This document shows positions 11,300-22,678 of a stretch of 64,000 bases of DNA, piece after piece. The notes beneath the pieces were generated by a model, which saw only the letters and a list, made by a program, of their open reading frames with translations, was not told the DNA's origin and made no database searches. Position 1 is the first letter of the stretch, and every line of letters starts with the position of its first letter. Source of the stretch: Benincasa hispida (Eukaryota; Streptophyta; Magnoliopsida; Cucurbitales; Cucurbitaceae); NCBI RefSeq assembly GCF_009727055.1, contig NC_052350.1:24321330-24385329 (forward strand), in the 5' to 3' direction. A program made the translations under genes and the position numbers.

Positions 11300-11762
11300 G
11301 TGGATGCTGACTATGCTGGTGATTTGGATAAAAGGAGGTCCTTAACAGGTTACTTTTTCCTTTATGGTCTTAATCTAATCAGCTGGAAAGCAATACTACA
11401 ACCTATAGTAGCCTTATCTACAACAGAAGCTGAATATATGGCTTTAACAGAAGCAATCAAAGAGGCTTTGTGGCTTAAGGGATTGCTGAAAGACTTTGGA
11501 ATAGATCAAACAGTGGTGAAACTCTACTGTGATAACCAAAGTACTATTCATTTATCCCGAAATCCATAATACCACACTAGAACTAAACATATTGATATCA
11601 AGTATCATTTCATTAGAGATAAAATTGAGATAGGGGAGATAGAAATTTGAAAGGTTCATACTTCAGACAATGCAGCTAACATGTTAACAAAACCTATTTC
11701 AAAGCTTAAATTGGCTAAATGTCTAGAACATGTTGGTTTCGAGCTTCCAGACATAGGGTAGA
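11300..11762 (+). pseudogene. copia RNase H
   Basis: The reading [20 protein letters not shown] gives the first catalytic Asp. [22 protein letters not shown] gives the Glu, and [12 protein letters not shown] a later Asp, all in one frame to 11569. A stop follows SRNP, but homology continues (RTKHIDIKYHF, ANMLTKPISKLK) to about 11760. The order RT then RNase H is as in complete copia elements. It is separated from the RT fragment by a frameshift near 11220-11300. Confidence 0.88.
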
Positions 11763-11824
11763 CAAAACAGTCAGAATCAGGAAGATCAGAAGATTGCAGG
11801 ACATTAGAGTCAAGGTGGAGAATT

Positions 11825-12461
11825 TGAAGAAGTCGAGACTCAACCTCAGCTTTTACTTGTTTATAACTAATTTGTGATGTAATGATCAGTTGGTATGTTT
11901 TATAAATACCTCTAATCAGTAAAACAAAAACAAATAGTGATCTTCATTTCCTAGTTTTCTGTAAACAACAAAAGCTGTACGCAATCTTCTATAGTAAAGA
12001 ACTTGAATCTTCACATGGACGTAAGCAATCTTGCCGAACCATGTAAACCTCTATGTTTATTCTTCTTGTCTTCATCTTTCTTGTTCATTCAACTGTTACT
12101 TTTCTGCGAATCGCGCGTCATACAATCTCGTTTCAAATTGCATTGAATATACAGTATCGAGTTCAATTGTGCATCGATCTTCGCTATCGTGTAGCCTCGA
12201 GTTGATCGTTTTCACCTTTGAGTCACACAGAGTAAAGATCAAGATTCATCGAGAAACTCATCGAGTAAATTGAGTATCAGTTCAGTTGTCATCAAGTTCC
12301 ATTAAAGATTCAACAGAAACTCATCAGACGAAGAAGGACATTCGTATCGAGCATCGAGTATCCAATATTAAGGATTTGGCAGAATATTTCTTAGCCTTTT
12401 TTTTTATCTTTCAGTGTTGATCTTGAGTATTTGGGCCTAGGAAAGAGTGATTAACCCAACA
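11825..12461 (+). repeat. 3' LTR of the inner copia element
   Basis: A 637-bp LTR preceded by the polypurine-rich CAAGGTGGAGAATT. It begins TGAAGAAGTCGAG, has TATAAATA at 11901-11908 and ends AACCCAACA. No matching 5' LTR lies in the window. The small frame at 12031-12273 is inside the LTR and is not a gene. Confidence 0.75.
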
Positions 12462-12469
12462 CATATTCT

Positions 12470-13130
12470 GATTTCTGTCCTTTGTAATTTATGTTTTTTT
12501 GTATAAAAATAAAATTGGGATGCGATTTGCTTCTGCACGGATGTTCACACATCCTTCAGGTTTGTTATTCAAGAAGCCACAAGATTTGAATATTCAAGGT
12601 TTTGCAAATGCAGACTAGGCTTTGGATTCAAATGATAAGAAATTGACTTCTAGAGTTTGTTTGTATTTTGGAGGGAATTTAATTCAATGAGTTTCAAAGA
12701 AACAAACAGTAATCTCGATTTCGAGTATAAAAGCATAATATAGAAGTTTAGTTCTTACTTCATCATAACTGATTTGGTTTAGTTCTTACTACATCATAAC
12801 TGATTTGGTTTAGTTCTTGCTTCATTAGAACTAATTTGGTTACACTATCTCTTTACTGACTTACATGTTAGGTTATGACAATCTCCAACTCTTTGGTGTG
12901 ATAATCTCAGCGTTGTGCATTTGAATGCAAATCTAATTCTTCATTTTCTCACCAAACATGTTGAAATTGACATTTACTTTGTAGAGATATGGTGCAACAA
13001 AAGAAGTTTGAATACATCTTCCAACTGATGCTAAAATTGCCAATGTGTTTAATTACAAAGCCCTTTTCAACTACAAAGTTTCTTCATTTGGAAGACAATC
13101 TCAATATCTGTTCATCTCACAATATAGGCT
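12470..13130 (+). pseudogene. RNase H of the outer copia element
   Basis: Broken frames give KPQDLNIQGFANAD (first Asp region, about 12577-12618), then ALDSNDKKLTSRVCLYFGGN, then SKKQTVIS. After an unclear stretch, WCDNLS and HLN, then TKHVEIDIYFV (about 12957-12987) and FSTTKFLHLEDNLNI near the end. The order is that of the C-terminus of copia RNase H, and it directly precedes the polypurine tract and LTR of the outer element. A stop follows the first Asp. Confidence 0.75.
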
Positions 13131-13139
13131 TGAGAGGGG
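13131..13139 (+). other. Polypurine tract
   Basis: TGAGAGGGG immediately upstream of the 3' LTR, in the position where plus-strand DNA synthesis is primed in LTR elements. Confidence 0.8.
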
Positions 13140-13368
13140 TATTAAGAAAGCTCATTAACTCAGTTTTAGTAGGCTGGAATTTTATATAAATTTGTAATGT
13201 TACAATCGAATAATTAGTTTTACTATTCTATTATTCAATTGTACATTTTGTTTATTTCTTTTTACACATTGTATCTTTTTATATAAAGGTCGGTATGTTA
13301 ATCACTCTTTATTAATAATAAAATACATCATTTGTGATCCATCCCTGTTGTTATCCTAAAAGTCTTTA
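13140..13368 (+). repeat. 3' LTR of outer copia element
   Basis: A 229-bp partner of the LTR at 8518-8747, with TATAAA at 13282-13287, followed by the TSD GCTCC at 13369-13373. Confidence 0.88.
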
Positions 13369-13373
13369 GCTCC

Positions 13374-14267
13374 CTAGTTGCAAGATTTATTTCAATAGTC
13401 GACCATTTTGTCCTTTTTTTTTGGCAGAAAAAAATTAAATTTTCTATTACTCCTCGATTTTTATGGTTATTATTACAGGGTCATTTGCTTCATGAGAATT
13501 ACAAATTCCCATAGTATACATTTGGATTATGTTTATTTTATAGTAATGTAAAATGTCCGAACATCCGAAGATCATCGGACATTTTAAGATGCCTTTACAG
13601 AGGACATCTTGAGAACTTTGGATGCCCTCCTGAAACATGCATTTCTTGGATTCTCGTGTTAAGAGTATCCTCTTTTTATTTCTTTAACCCTTCTTATTTT
13701 AATATATGTATAAATATCATTCTTTTTTATTTTTATTTTATAATTAAAATGAATATTGTGAACTATGTATTTTACTCTCTTTGGTTATATTGCAGTTTTT
13801 TTTTTTTTTAAAGAAAGATATTCAACTTCAAATTAATATTTATAAAAAATCTTATATTAATATATATTATTTTGTTGAGAAAAGTAACAAATAAAATTAT
13901 AAAACTATATTAATTTAAAAAGAAATTTAAATTAATAAAAACAAATATGTTATATAAGTTCAAATTGTATTAAATTAGTTATAAAATAATGAATAGTTGT
14001 AAGGGCATTCGTGAAACATTATATAAATTTAAGACATTCTCAAATAGAAATCCTACGAAACAACCATAGTTGTCCAAATATTCTAGATATCTTAAAGAAA
14101 GATTATATTAAACAAATATAGTTATCAAAAGATGTCAGACATCTATAATTTTGGATATGTATACTTTTCAGGCATCTAAAGAATCCACTTATCTAAGGGT
14201 TGAACTTTATCACCCTTATTTTCACCGACTTTCACCCCCATAAAAATGTGTCCCATAATTTGTAATA
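13374..14267. other. AT-rich spacer with one perfect stem-loop
   Basis: No gene was identified. A perfect 12-bp inverted repeat (TAAAATGTCCGA at 13549-13560 and its complement at 13575-13586, 14-nt loop) stands out; the rest is AT-rich. Confidence 0.5.
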
Positions 14268-14616
14268 TGTTGCGAAAATGAGGAGTACGACAGAATACGA
14301 ATATGGAGAAAATATAATATAATAATATATTTATATAGTAATAATAAATAAATAAATATAAGATAAAATAAAATAACTAAAATTATAAAATTTGATAATA
14401 TGAAAATTAGTGGAATTTTGAAGTGGATTTCTCACCAATGTGCATTTTCTTTAGATCCACCAAATGACACTATTTATAGGCAAAGTGGCAAGTAAGATGT
14501 GGACTTACATGGATACCAAACATGAATTATTATAAGGCACGTGGACAATATGAAGAATGACACATGACTTTTAGGATACTAAGTATTGGACATTTATTTT
14601 TATGATATTTATAATA
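14268..14616 (-). repeat. 3' LTR (minus-strand copia)
   Basis: About 349 bp; in sense it ends ...TTCGCAACA. A TATAAATA box in sense lies at 14471-14478. It pairs with 19263-19678. Confidence 0.85.
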
Positions 14617-14775
14617 CTTCCCCTTAGATGCCCATATATATATGAAATATGCCTCGTTAAAACATTACTAGGAAAATCCAATGGAAAAAACCTTAGTGAA
14701 GGAAAAAGAGTACATATTTCATATTATACATATTCCTAAAAGAATACAATATATTTACTCCGCCTCATGAAAACA

Positions 14776-15306
14776 TCACTTAAGATCTCTGAATTGCTGC
14801 ATTCCAATGTTGTGCACCAATTTTGCAAAAGTTGCAGTTGGTAATACCTTTATAGATAAGTTTATTAGGTTATCCTTCGAACAAATTTGTTGTAAAGTGA
14901 TGTCGCCATTTTCTTCAAGATCATGAGTGTAGAAAAGTTTCGGTGAAATATGATTTGTTCTATCTTCTTTAATATATCCTCCTTTGATTTGGGCTATGCA
15001 AGCTGTGTTGTTTTCGTATAATATTGTTGGAAGATTTTTATTAGAAGACAAGCTGCACGTTTCATGGATGTGCTGAGTCATTGAACTTAGCCATACACAT
15101 TCTCGACTAGCCTCGTGAATTGCATGAATTTCAGCATGATTTAAGGAAGTGGCTGTTATGGCCTGTTTCACCAATCGCCATGATATAGCAGTTTCTCCAC
15201 ATGTGAACAGATAACCTGTTTGAGATCTAGCTTTGTGTGGATAAGATAAATATCCAGAATTTGCATAACCAACTAGATCAAAATTTGATTTATTTGAATA
15301 AAACAA
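14776..15306 (-). pseudogene. copia RNase H
   Basis: A single open frame of 176 residues begins near KSNFDLVGYANSGYL, where the first catalytic Asp is replaced by Asn. It continues with ARSQTGYLFTCGETAISW, the Glu-bearing NHAEIHAIHEASRECVWL and LYENNTACIA, where the usual YEDN Asp is also lost. The tail DNLINLSIKVLPTATFAKLV is the normal end. Loss of catalytic acids argues that the enzyme is dead even though the frame is open. Confidence 0.88.
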
Positions 15307-16229
15307 ACTTATATCGATTGTTCCTCAGAGATAACAGAGTATATGCTTAATTTCGTTCCAATATCTTTTTGTTGGAAAAGAACTATATCTTGCTAATAAA
15401 TTTACTGAAAATGCAATATCTGGTCTTGTATTATTAGCAAGATATATGAATGTACCAATTGCATTAAGATATAGTACTTCAGAACCAAGAAGTTCTTCAT
15501 TATCTTCTCGAGGTCAAAATATATCTTTCTTTATATCCAATGAACGGACTTCTATTGTAATATTTAATGGATGTACTTTGTCCATATAAAATCTTTTCAA
15601 AATTTTTTCTGTATAAGTTGACTCATGAATAAATATTCCATTGGCTAAATGCTCAATTTACAAACCAAGGCAAAATTTTGTTTTTCCAAGATCTTTCATA
15701 TCAAATTCTTTAAGATATTCTATTGCCTTTGAAAACTTTTTAGGAGTTCCAATTATATTCACGTCATCAACATATACAGTTATAATAGTAAATCTGGATT
15801 GTGATTTCTTTATAAAAACACACGGACATATTAGATTATTTTGATATCATTCTTTCAATAAATATCCACTCAGGCGATTGTACCACATCTGTTTTGATTG
15901 TTTCAATCCATATAGTGATCTCTGTAATTTTATTAAATACTTTTCCCGGGAATTTTATGTATATATTTCAGGTACTTTAAATTCTCATGTGATTCTTATA
16001 TAATATCATTATCAAGAGATCCATATAAATATGTTGTGGCTACATCCATAAGATGCATATCCAAACTTTTATAAACAGTCAAGCCAATTAAATATCTTAG
16101 CGTAATTGCATCCACCACTAGAGAATATGTCTCCTTATAATCAATACCAGGTCTTTGTGAACAACCTTGTGCAACTAGTCTTGCTTTGTATCTTGTGACC
16201 TCATTATTTTTGTTTCTTTTTCTCACAAA
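15307..16229 (-). pseudogene. copia reverse transcriptase
   Basis: The N-terminal part (15996-16226) reads NNEVTRYKARLVAQGCSQRPG, then GIDYKETYSLVVDAITLRYL and LMDVATTYLYGSLDNDI. Downstream parts are spread over all frames. The region of the YVDD box (about 15750-15790, sense TATGTTGATGACGTGAATAT) is still recognisable. Stops around 15840-15990 and 15306-15640 break the gene. Confidence 0.82.
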
Positions 16230-16906
16230 TACCCATTTTTATCCCACAGGTTTGACACCTTCTGGTGTTCGGACTACTGATCCAAAAACCTGCCGTTTTG
16301 AAAGTGAATTTAATTTTGGCTCAATTGCTTCTTTCCAGTGGAACCAATCTTTTCTATATCAACATTCTTCAATAGATTTTGGTTCAGGATCCTCATTTTT
16401 AGATATAATATCAAGAGCAATATTTATGCAAAAATGTTGTTAATAACTACATTTGTTCGATTCCATCTTTTTCCTGTCATGATATAGTTTATTGAAATGT
16501 CATTACTATCTTTAGGTATTTCACCTTTCTCACTAGTCATGTCAAGGATTTCTTTATGGATATTTACATCATCAACCAAGTCTTTTTTTACTATTAATTT
16601 TTTTTTTCATTTTTGAGAATTTTTATCTTTGGAACCCACTGGTCTACCACGCTTTTGGCGTGTTCCAGACTCATTAGCGACAACTTGTTGTGTTGGGATA
16701 TCAATTGTTTATGGAACATTTGCAGCTATTATATGTGACTTAGTTACTTTCTTTGCATCTATAAATGCATCTCGTAATTGATTTGCTATATTTTGCAAAT
16801 GAATTATTTTTTGAACTTCAAGTTCACATTGATCTATACGGGGATCTAAATGAAACTATAACGATTCATTCCATGTAATTTCTTTTTCCAGTTTCTTAAA
16901 TCCCCC
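16230..16906 (-). pseudogene. Variable linker between integrase and reverse transcriptase
   Basis: Broken frames, with a basic, nuclear-signal-like stretch near 16622-16690 (RQKRGRPVGSKDKNSQK in sense) typical of the integrase-RT spacer of this copia type. No catalytic motif. Confidence 0.65.
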
Positions 16907-17582
16907 CTAGTATTGGAAAATTTTCTCATTAAAATGACAATAAGCAAATCGTATAGTAAATACATCACCTGTCAGGGGTTTAAGATATTTTATAATTGAT
17001 GGGGAATTATATCCAACATATATTCCTAACCTCCTTTGAGGACCCATCTTAGTGCGTTGTGGTGGAGCAATTAGAACATATACTGCACACCAAAAAATTC
17101 TCAGATGGAAAATATTTTGCTCATGATCATAAGCTAATTGTAATGGTGAATACTTATGATAAACTATTGGCCTAATGCGTACAAGTGATGCTGCATGCAA
17201 AATGGCATGCCCCCATACAGATGAAGAAAGCTTTAGCTCTCATAAGTAATAGTATTGCAATTAATTGCAAACGTTTTATCAATGATTCTGCTAAACCATT
17301 TTGTATATGAACATGAGCTACAAGATATTCAACACTTATCCCAATTGATATATAATAATTATCAAAAGCTTGAGATGTAAATTCACCAACATTATCAAGA
17401 CGAATGGTCTTAGTTGTATAATCAGGAAATTGTTCTCTTAACTTAATTATTTGAACAAGTAATCTTGCAAATACAATATTTCGATTTGATAATAAGCACA
17501 CGCGTGACCATCTATTGGATGTATCTATTAATACCATAAAATATCTAAATAGTTCACTTGGTGGGATAACCCAATCGGTCAT
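16907..17582 (-). pseudogene. copia integrase core and C-terminal part
   Basis: Two overlapping frames. 17172-17582 holds the D,D,E acids: the first Asp in FMVLIDTSNRW, the second in IRLDNVGEF and the Glu in NGLAESLIKR. After a frameshift near 17190, 16907-17200 continues with SLVRIRPIVYHKYSPLQLAY, FHLRIFWCAVYVLIAPPQRT and RRLGIYVGYNSPS. The N-terminal zinc-binding HHCC part is missing: the preceding protease frame ends 57 bases upstream in unrelated sequence, which suggests an internal deletion. Confidence 0.85.
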
Positions 17583-17639
17583 GCCAAATTGTAAATATAT
17601 CTGGATTCATGAACTTCAGGTTCATTATTGCATATGTTT

Positions 17640-17953
17640 CAATTACTCGTATATGAGAATAATATAATCCAGAAGATAAAGTAGACAATTATTCCAATAT
17701 ACGTTTCATTTGAGACAGCGGATATGATATATAGATATTTCACATTATTCTTACTATCAGTCTCAATATGATAACTATTGTAACGTATATCTTTAAAACT
17801 TAGAAAATTTCTCTTTGATAATTGACTAGAGAACAATGCATTGTCAATTGTAAATTTTGTTCCTCTAAGCAAAATAATATCTGTTTTTCCAAAACCTTCG
17901 TTCAAGTTTACAGAACCTGCTATTGTATTTACTTTTGCTTTCAGTATTGTCAA
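17640..17953 (-). pseudogene. copia protease C-terminal fragment
   Basis: The frame (104 residues) reads AKVNTIAGSVNLNEGFGKTD and continues with LLRGTKFTIDNALFSSQLSK and NFLSFKDIRYNSYHIETDS, the region between protease active site and pre-integrase domain. The active-site Asp-Ser/Thr-Gly/Ala segment is not present. A 29-bp tandem repeat of sense TTGACAATACTGAAAG (17930-17990) lies at the break. Confidence 0.75.
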
Positions 17954-18257
17954 TTGTATTTACTTTTCTTTCAGTATTGTCAATTTGGAAAAGTATTTTT
18001 TCTTTGTAAGTATCTAGACTTAATGTTGTTGTTTTCTTTTATCTATCTTCTTGTTTTTTTTAGTAAACTTTTGTATATTTTAAGTGTTGTTTAGAAACAA
18101 CACTGGATGTTCCACCAACTGTGTCAATCTTCTCTTTAGGAGATTCAAAGAAGTCTGCCATATCCAAATTTGTCATGTGGGATGGGTCAAATATGTCATT
18201 ATCCTAGTATACAAAATTTGCTTCCATATTTTTGTCTTTTTCCTTCAGGGAGGCTTG
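17954..18257 (-). pseudogene. gag-protease spacer
   Basis: Broken sense frames show LKEKDKNMEANFV, then DIFDPSHMTNLDMADFF and a Glu/Lys-rich piece, the spacer normally found after the gag zinc knuckle. It carries several stops. Confidence 0.6.
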
Positions 18258-19095
18258 TTAGAGGTTAACTAAGTATTTTGACGTATGACAGGCATGTGAC
18301 CAATGCCCAGTCATTCCGTATCGAAAGTTTTTATTTTCAACATTCTTTGAATTTTTATCTTGTGGAGTTTTTCCTTTGTGATCATCATTTTGTGTGGTTC
18401 TTTTGAAATTTAAATGATTAGAACGACCACCACGAAAATAATAATTATTTATTCCTCTACCACGGTAATGACCTTGACCACGACCACGACCACGACCTCG
18501 AACACGATTATTAACATTCACAACATTCACTTCAGAGAATGGTGGTGTTCCAATTCGTTGAGATTTGTGGTTCTTCATCAATAACTCGTTATTTTGTCCG
18601 GCCACGAGAAGACATGCAATTAGTTCAGAATATTGTTTAAAATATTTCTCTCGATATTGCTGCTGCAAGAGCATATTCGAGACATGAAATGTAGAAAATG
18701 TCTTCTCTAACATATCAGCATCAATAATTTTCTCTCTACATAACAACAATTTCGAACTGATTTTAAATAATGTGGAGTTGTAATCACTTACTGATTTGAA
18801 ATCTTGTAGCCTCAAGTGCATCCACTCATACCAAGCTTTAGGAAGAATAACTATTTTTTTGATGATCATACATCTCTTTCAAATTTTTTCACAAGATACG
18901 AGGATCTTTATTGTAAGATACTCCATTTTTAATCTCTCGTGGAGATGATGATAAAGGAAAATCATAGCTTTTACTTTGTCCTGACTGGATGTTGTATTTC
19001 TTTCTTTAATAATCTCCCCAAGATTCATAGCATCCAGGTGACAAATAATTATTGCTATTAATATCAAGGGTGATAAATTCTAATTTTGTGAGATT
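18258..19095 (-). pseudogene. copia gag
   Basis: The sense start near 19095 (NLTKLEFITLDINSNNYLSP) is broken. An open piece at 18879-19067 contains SSQDKVKAMIFLYHHLHERL, and the long piece at 18258-18869 contains LPKAWYEWMHLRLQDFKSVS and QQQYREKYFKQYSELIACLL. A basic Gly-Arg repeat (VRGRGRGRGQGHYRGRG) precedes a zinc knuckle in which both first cysteines are replaced (NFRYGMTGHWSHAC). Gag packages the element RNA; the lost ligands suggest it no longer could. Confidence 0.87.
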
Positions 19096-19244
19096 TGTTA
19101 TGACAACACTATCATAAAATATTGTACTTATGTTAGAAATTTAATAGTTATTGAATATGCAAAATAACATCAAACTTATTAATTATGACGAAGAGGGAAA
19201 AACCGACATATTTTTAGAACCAACCTTTAGCGAGAAAACGTTAG

Positions 19245-19262
19245 GAGCTCATGCTGATAATA
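19245..19262 (-). other. Primer-binding site (minus-strand copia)
   Basis: The sense sequence TATTATCAGCATGAGC directly follows the 5' LTR. It resembles the Met-tRNA-type TGGTATCAGAGC PBS with substitutions. Confidence 0.6.
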
Positions 19263-19678
19263 TGTTGTGAAAATGAGGAGCACGACGAGAACACGAATAT
19301 GGAGAAAATATAATATAATAATAATAAATAAATAAATAAAATATAAAATAAAATAACTAAATTATAAAATTGGATAATATNAGAACACGAATATGGAGAA
19401 AATATAATATAATAATAATAAATAAATAAATAAAATATAAAATAAAATAACTAAATTATAAAATTGGATAATATGAAAATTAATGAAAATTTGAAGTGGA
19501 TTTCTCCCCCATGTGCATTCTCTTTAGATCCACAAAATGCTACTATTTATAGACAAAGTGACAAGTAAGATGTGGACTTACATAGTCTCCAAACATGAAT
19601 TATTAGACATATGGACAATATGAAAAATAACATTAGAGTATTAAACATTGGACATCTATTTTTATGATATTTATAATA
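19263..19678 (-). repeat. 5' LTR (minus-strand copia)
   Basis: About 416 bp including a 93-bp duplication around an N. Without it the length (about 322 bp) is close to that of the left LTR. A sense TATAAATA box is at 19544-19551. Confidence 0.83.
19288..19474. repeat. Exact 93-bp direct repeat around a single N
   Basis: Bases 19288-19380 and 19382-19474 are identical, with one N at 19381. The left LTR of the same element has only one copy. It most likely marks an unresolved contig overlap rather than a biological duplication. Confidence 0.9.
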
Positions 19679-19683
19679 CTAAC

Positions 19684-21879
19684 GTATAATTATTTCAAAT
19701 AATAATAATAATAATAATAACAGAATGCAAATATGCATGTAATTTGTATTGTGCCCCTTTCACCACGAACTCGACAAGACAATGAAATACAAATTATTTT
19801 TTTAAAAAAAAAAGATATCCACGAGGTCGACAAATGGATATCCCTAATAAACTAGAATTCTTGATCAAGTTTCATATAAAATAATCTTAGCTGGAACTCC
19901 AGGTTCATCAAGGCCTGGCCTGCAAAAGCTAGCAAAAGACATATGCAGTTACAGAAAAGCCAATAATTAGAAGCACTACCACTTGGGAAGCTTCTCAAGT
20001 AATGTATCCTAACATAATTAATCTCAAATAATGTCTGTTTTTCTTCCGTTACATGTACATGCATGTTCTGTTTCTTTGTCTTTTTTTTTTTTAATTTTAT
20101 TTTCACTTTCCAGTTCATCTTTCTTAAATAAGAGAGAAAAAAAAAAAAGACCAGCTTTTTGCATAACCAAAAACGAGACAAAATGAACCCAAAAAATCCC
20201 CGTGGGCGTGAGTTTTAGGCCCTTTAAATCTGACGCTCCTCCGCTGGCAAAATGGCCGTTGTGTGTTTCCTTTTGCCACCTAAATTGTCAGCTAAAACAG
20301 AACTAACACGAATGGTGAAACAATGACGGACAACACTTTAACGGTACATTATCACTCTAACTTCGAGGGCTTAAAAGCTAATAACACAAAAGTTCTGTCC
20401 TTATAAAATAATAATAAAAAAAAGAAGGATTCAGCTCCTCCTATATTCTAAACATTTAATATAATCATATTTATTTAATGGTTATCGCCCGTTAGAGTGA
20501 TGAGTGATCATTGAAATGAGACATATGGAGGCGTTGTGCATATTGATAAATTATGAAAAATACCCTAAACTTCGTAATTTGGAAAAGTTTTATTAATATT
20601 TTTTTTTACCAAAATTGACGGGGGAGAATTTTCGAATTTCTATCTTGTTTTAATGTTTAAGTGTATTATTGAAACAACGGGTCATATTAATAAAAATTTT
20701 GAATTAATATTGTATGAATTTAAATTTTGAATTCGTATGAGTCTATCTATTTAGATTCTCTTTCTTTCTAGATTATGTTCAACTTATAATTAATTTGAGT
20801 AAATTAAAATTTTAAATTTTTATAAGCTAATCAATTTAGACCATTCATTATAATTATCTTTGAAAATCATTAACACATAAATTCTCAAACATGTGTGGAC
20901 TTCCTCTTCAAATGTCAATTTTGCAAAATATACGATTTGAATAAATGCCTGAATGATTCTAAAAGGAAATTATGAATAAAAGTCTAAATTGATTAATTTA
21001 TGAAAGTTTAGGAGTTTAATTGATTCAATTATAAGTTTTACACAAGGTTTTCTTTAAACATGCAAGATGTAATGAAGGGTGTAAATTTATATATTTACAA
21101 AAGTTCATGGATTAAATTGATATAATTTCTAAAATTTGGGAGTATAAATTTTTTATATGTTTCAATTTTTTTTTTAAGACTTGATAATATATAAGACAAA
21201 AAAGGTTTAAGTCAACTCTCTAATGTTGTCAAAAGTAATTAACAGTAAATTTGGACTGAAAGTGTAAGTGGTTAAAAAATATTTTAAAGTACAAAAATGT
21301 TTTTAAAAACTTAAAATTCAATCTAAAAGTATTTTTTTTTCTTCTAATGAATCTAGCTCTCCTTTGCTTTCCTACCATCGTAATCCAGTAATTTCAAATG
21401 AAAGTGGACTGCATTTAATTATATGTTTATTGTTTACTAGTGTTCTATAATCGTAATAAAATGTGAGTTTCACTACGAAATTCATAATCCCCACCTGTAA
21501 TCCAATTGTAGAGGTGAGAGTGATTAATCCATTTGCATTTGAAAATAACGAGGAATTTTTTGGTGTTTTTTAAATACTTTTGAAGGATTATCTTGTTTTT
21601 GCTCTCACAAGTCATCAATTATCATTCAAATTAATTTGATTGATCGGTAATGAACCTTAAATAATAGTCATTTTATCATTTTAGGTAACATGGTTATCAA
21701 TCTTATCAGTCCATTTGGTTGATAACGATACCGATACATAAACTTTTGACCCAAATCATATAAAATTTTGAAATGATATAATGATGTTTATGTGCCCTAT
21801 CCGAACTTAAACGTGGGATGGACACAATATCATACCCTTAATGTATCTATATATTTATAACCAAACAGCCAAATTGGAA
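19684..21879. other. AT-rich spacer
   Basis: No host gene was found. A more balanced stretch at 20195-20360 (GTGGGCGTGAG, CGCTCCTCCGCTGGC) could be an old regulatory or exon-edge sequence, but shows no coding frame. A 109-residue minus-strand frame at 19852-20181 lacks any domain and contains a poly-Lys run from an A/T tract. Confidence 0.45.
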
Positions 21880-22185
21880 ATTATATATATGTGTATATAT
21901 GTATATATGTATATGTATGTATATTATAGTTTTACATTTTTTCACCTCTCGTCGTTTTTTTATATATATATATTTTAGATGGATTTAACAATTTTCATTC
22001 ATAAGATAATCATAAGATCATTAATTTTTTTCACTCCTTTTTTTTTTTTTTTTGAAAATGTATATATATATATATGTATGTATATTATAGTTTTATAGTT
22101 TTTCACCTCTCGTCGTTTTTTTTTTTAAATTTTAGATGGATTTAACAATTTTCATTCATAATCATAAGATTATTATTGTTTTTTC
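21880..22185. repeat. Tandem duplication with (TA/TG)n tracts
   Basis: A block of TATGTATGTATATTATAGTT followed by TTTTCACCTCTCGTCGTTTTT and ATTTTAGATGGATTTAACAATTTTCATTCATAA occurs twice (about 21908-22007 and 22074-22166), each preceded by a TATATATG microsatellite. Confidence 0.75.
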
Positions 22186-22678
22186 TTTTGGAAATGTCAC
22201 TTAGATTTACTTGTATATACCATCAGTAATTTTTAAATTTAAAAATTATCTTATATATTAGCTTCAGTTCACGAATTTTAATCATAAGATAACGATTAGA
22301 TTATTGATTTTTTATATATCACTTATATTCACTTGTAATAGATTTTTTTTAATCTAAAAGTTGTTTTTCATGTTTTAATTGCATTATATTACACGATTTT
22401 TTCAACTTTTTGAATTTCAATTTTTTAACCTTCAACAAAATTTCGAAAATATTGGTGTCAGGAGCTAATTTAAACACAAAACATTTCTTTTTGAAATTGT
22501 AGTTAAATAAGAAACAAAATTGTGTCTTCAAATCTTAATTTCCATAATTCAAAGTTGATCCGAAACTTAAGTTTCCAAATCATTGATAACTCAATCAAAA
22601 GTATCATGAAGATGAATATAGATTAATTTCATTTTATGTTCCCAACATAGAGGTGCATGAAGATGATGAAGAAGAAAT
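22186..22678. other. AT-rich spacer
   Basis: AT-rich sequence leading into the CA-rich array; no gene or element boundary was identified. Confidence 0.4.

Larger units (their letters stand above)
9848..12461 (+). mobile_element. 3' half of a second copia element (integrase end to 3' LTR)
   Basis: It begins inside the C-terminal part of an integrase, at the variable linker (VWHPVERKFIVSRDITF), and runs through reverse transcriptase, RNase H, a polypurine tract (11811-11824) and a complete 3' LTR. It has no 5' LTR, PBS, gag, protease or integrase core. The left junction falls at the outer protease active-site codons and the right junction at the start of the outer RNase H. This looks like nested insertion followed by deletion, or recombination, rather than a clean insertion. 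Confidence 0.8.
8518..13368 (+). mobile_element. Ty1/copia element, outer member of a chimera
   Basis: Two ~230-bp LTRs (8518-8747, 13140-13368) share TATTAAGARAGCTCATT starts and CTTTA ends and are flanked by a perfect 5-bp TSD, GCTCC (8513-8517, 13369-13373). A PBS follows the left LTR and a polypurine tract precedes the right one. Only gag, the first residues of protease, and RNase H remain of its own genes. The segment from the protease active site to RNase H is replaced by part of another copia element (about 9848-12461). Confidence 0.9.
14268..19678 (-). mobile_element. Ty1/copia element on the minus strand
   Basis: Left (3') LTR 14268-14616 and right (5') LTR 19263-19678 share their whole length apart from a 94-bp duplication in the right copy. 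In sense order the interior gives PBS, gag, protease, integrase, reverse transcriptase and RNase H, all with stops, frameshifts or deletions. A polypurine tract (sense AAGGGGAAG) sits at about 14617-14625. TATTA could be read as a TSD, but the LTR edge is ambiguous by a few bases because the polypurine tract ends in the same letters. Confidence 0.9.

Noticed and set aside
12031..12273. 80-residue plus-strand frame
   Set aside because: Lies inside the 3' LTR of the inner copia element; no domain.
14268..19678. TATTA as TSD of the minus-strand copia element
   Set aside because: It can be read on both sides, but the same letters end the polypurine tract, so the LTR edge cannot be fixed and the TSD is not secure.
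19852..20181. 109-residue minus-strand frame
   Set aside because: No recognisable domain; the Lys-rich part comes from an A/T tract.
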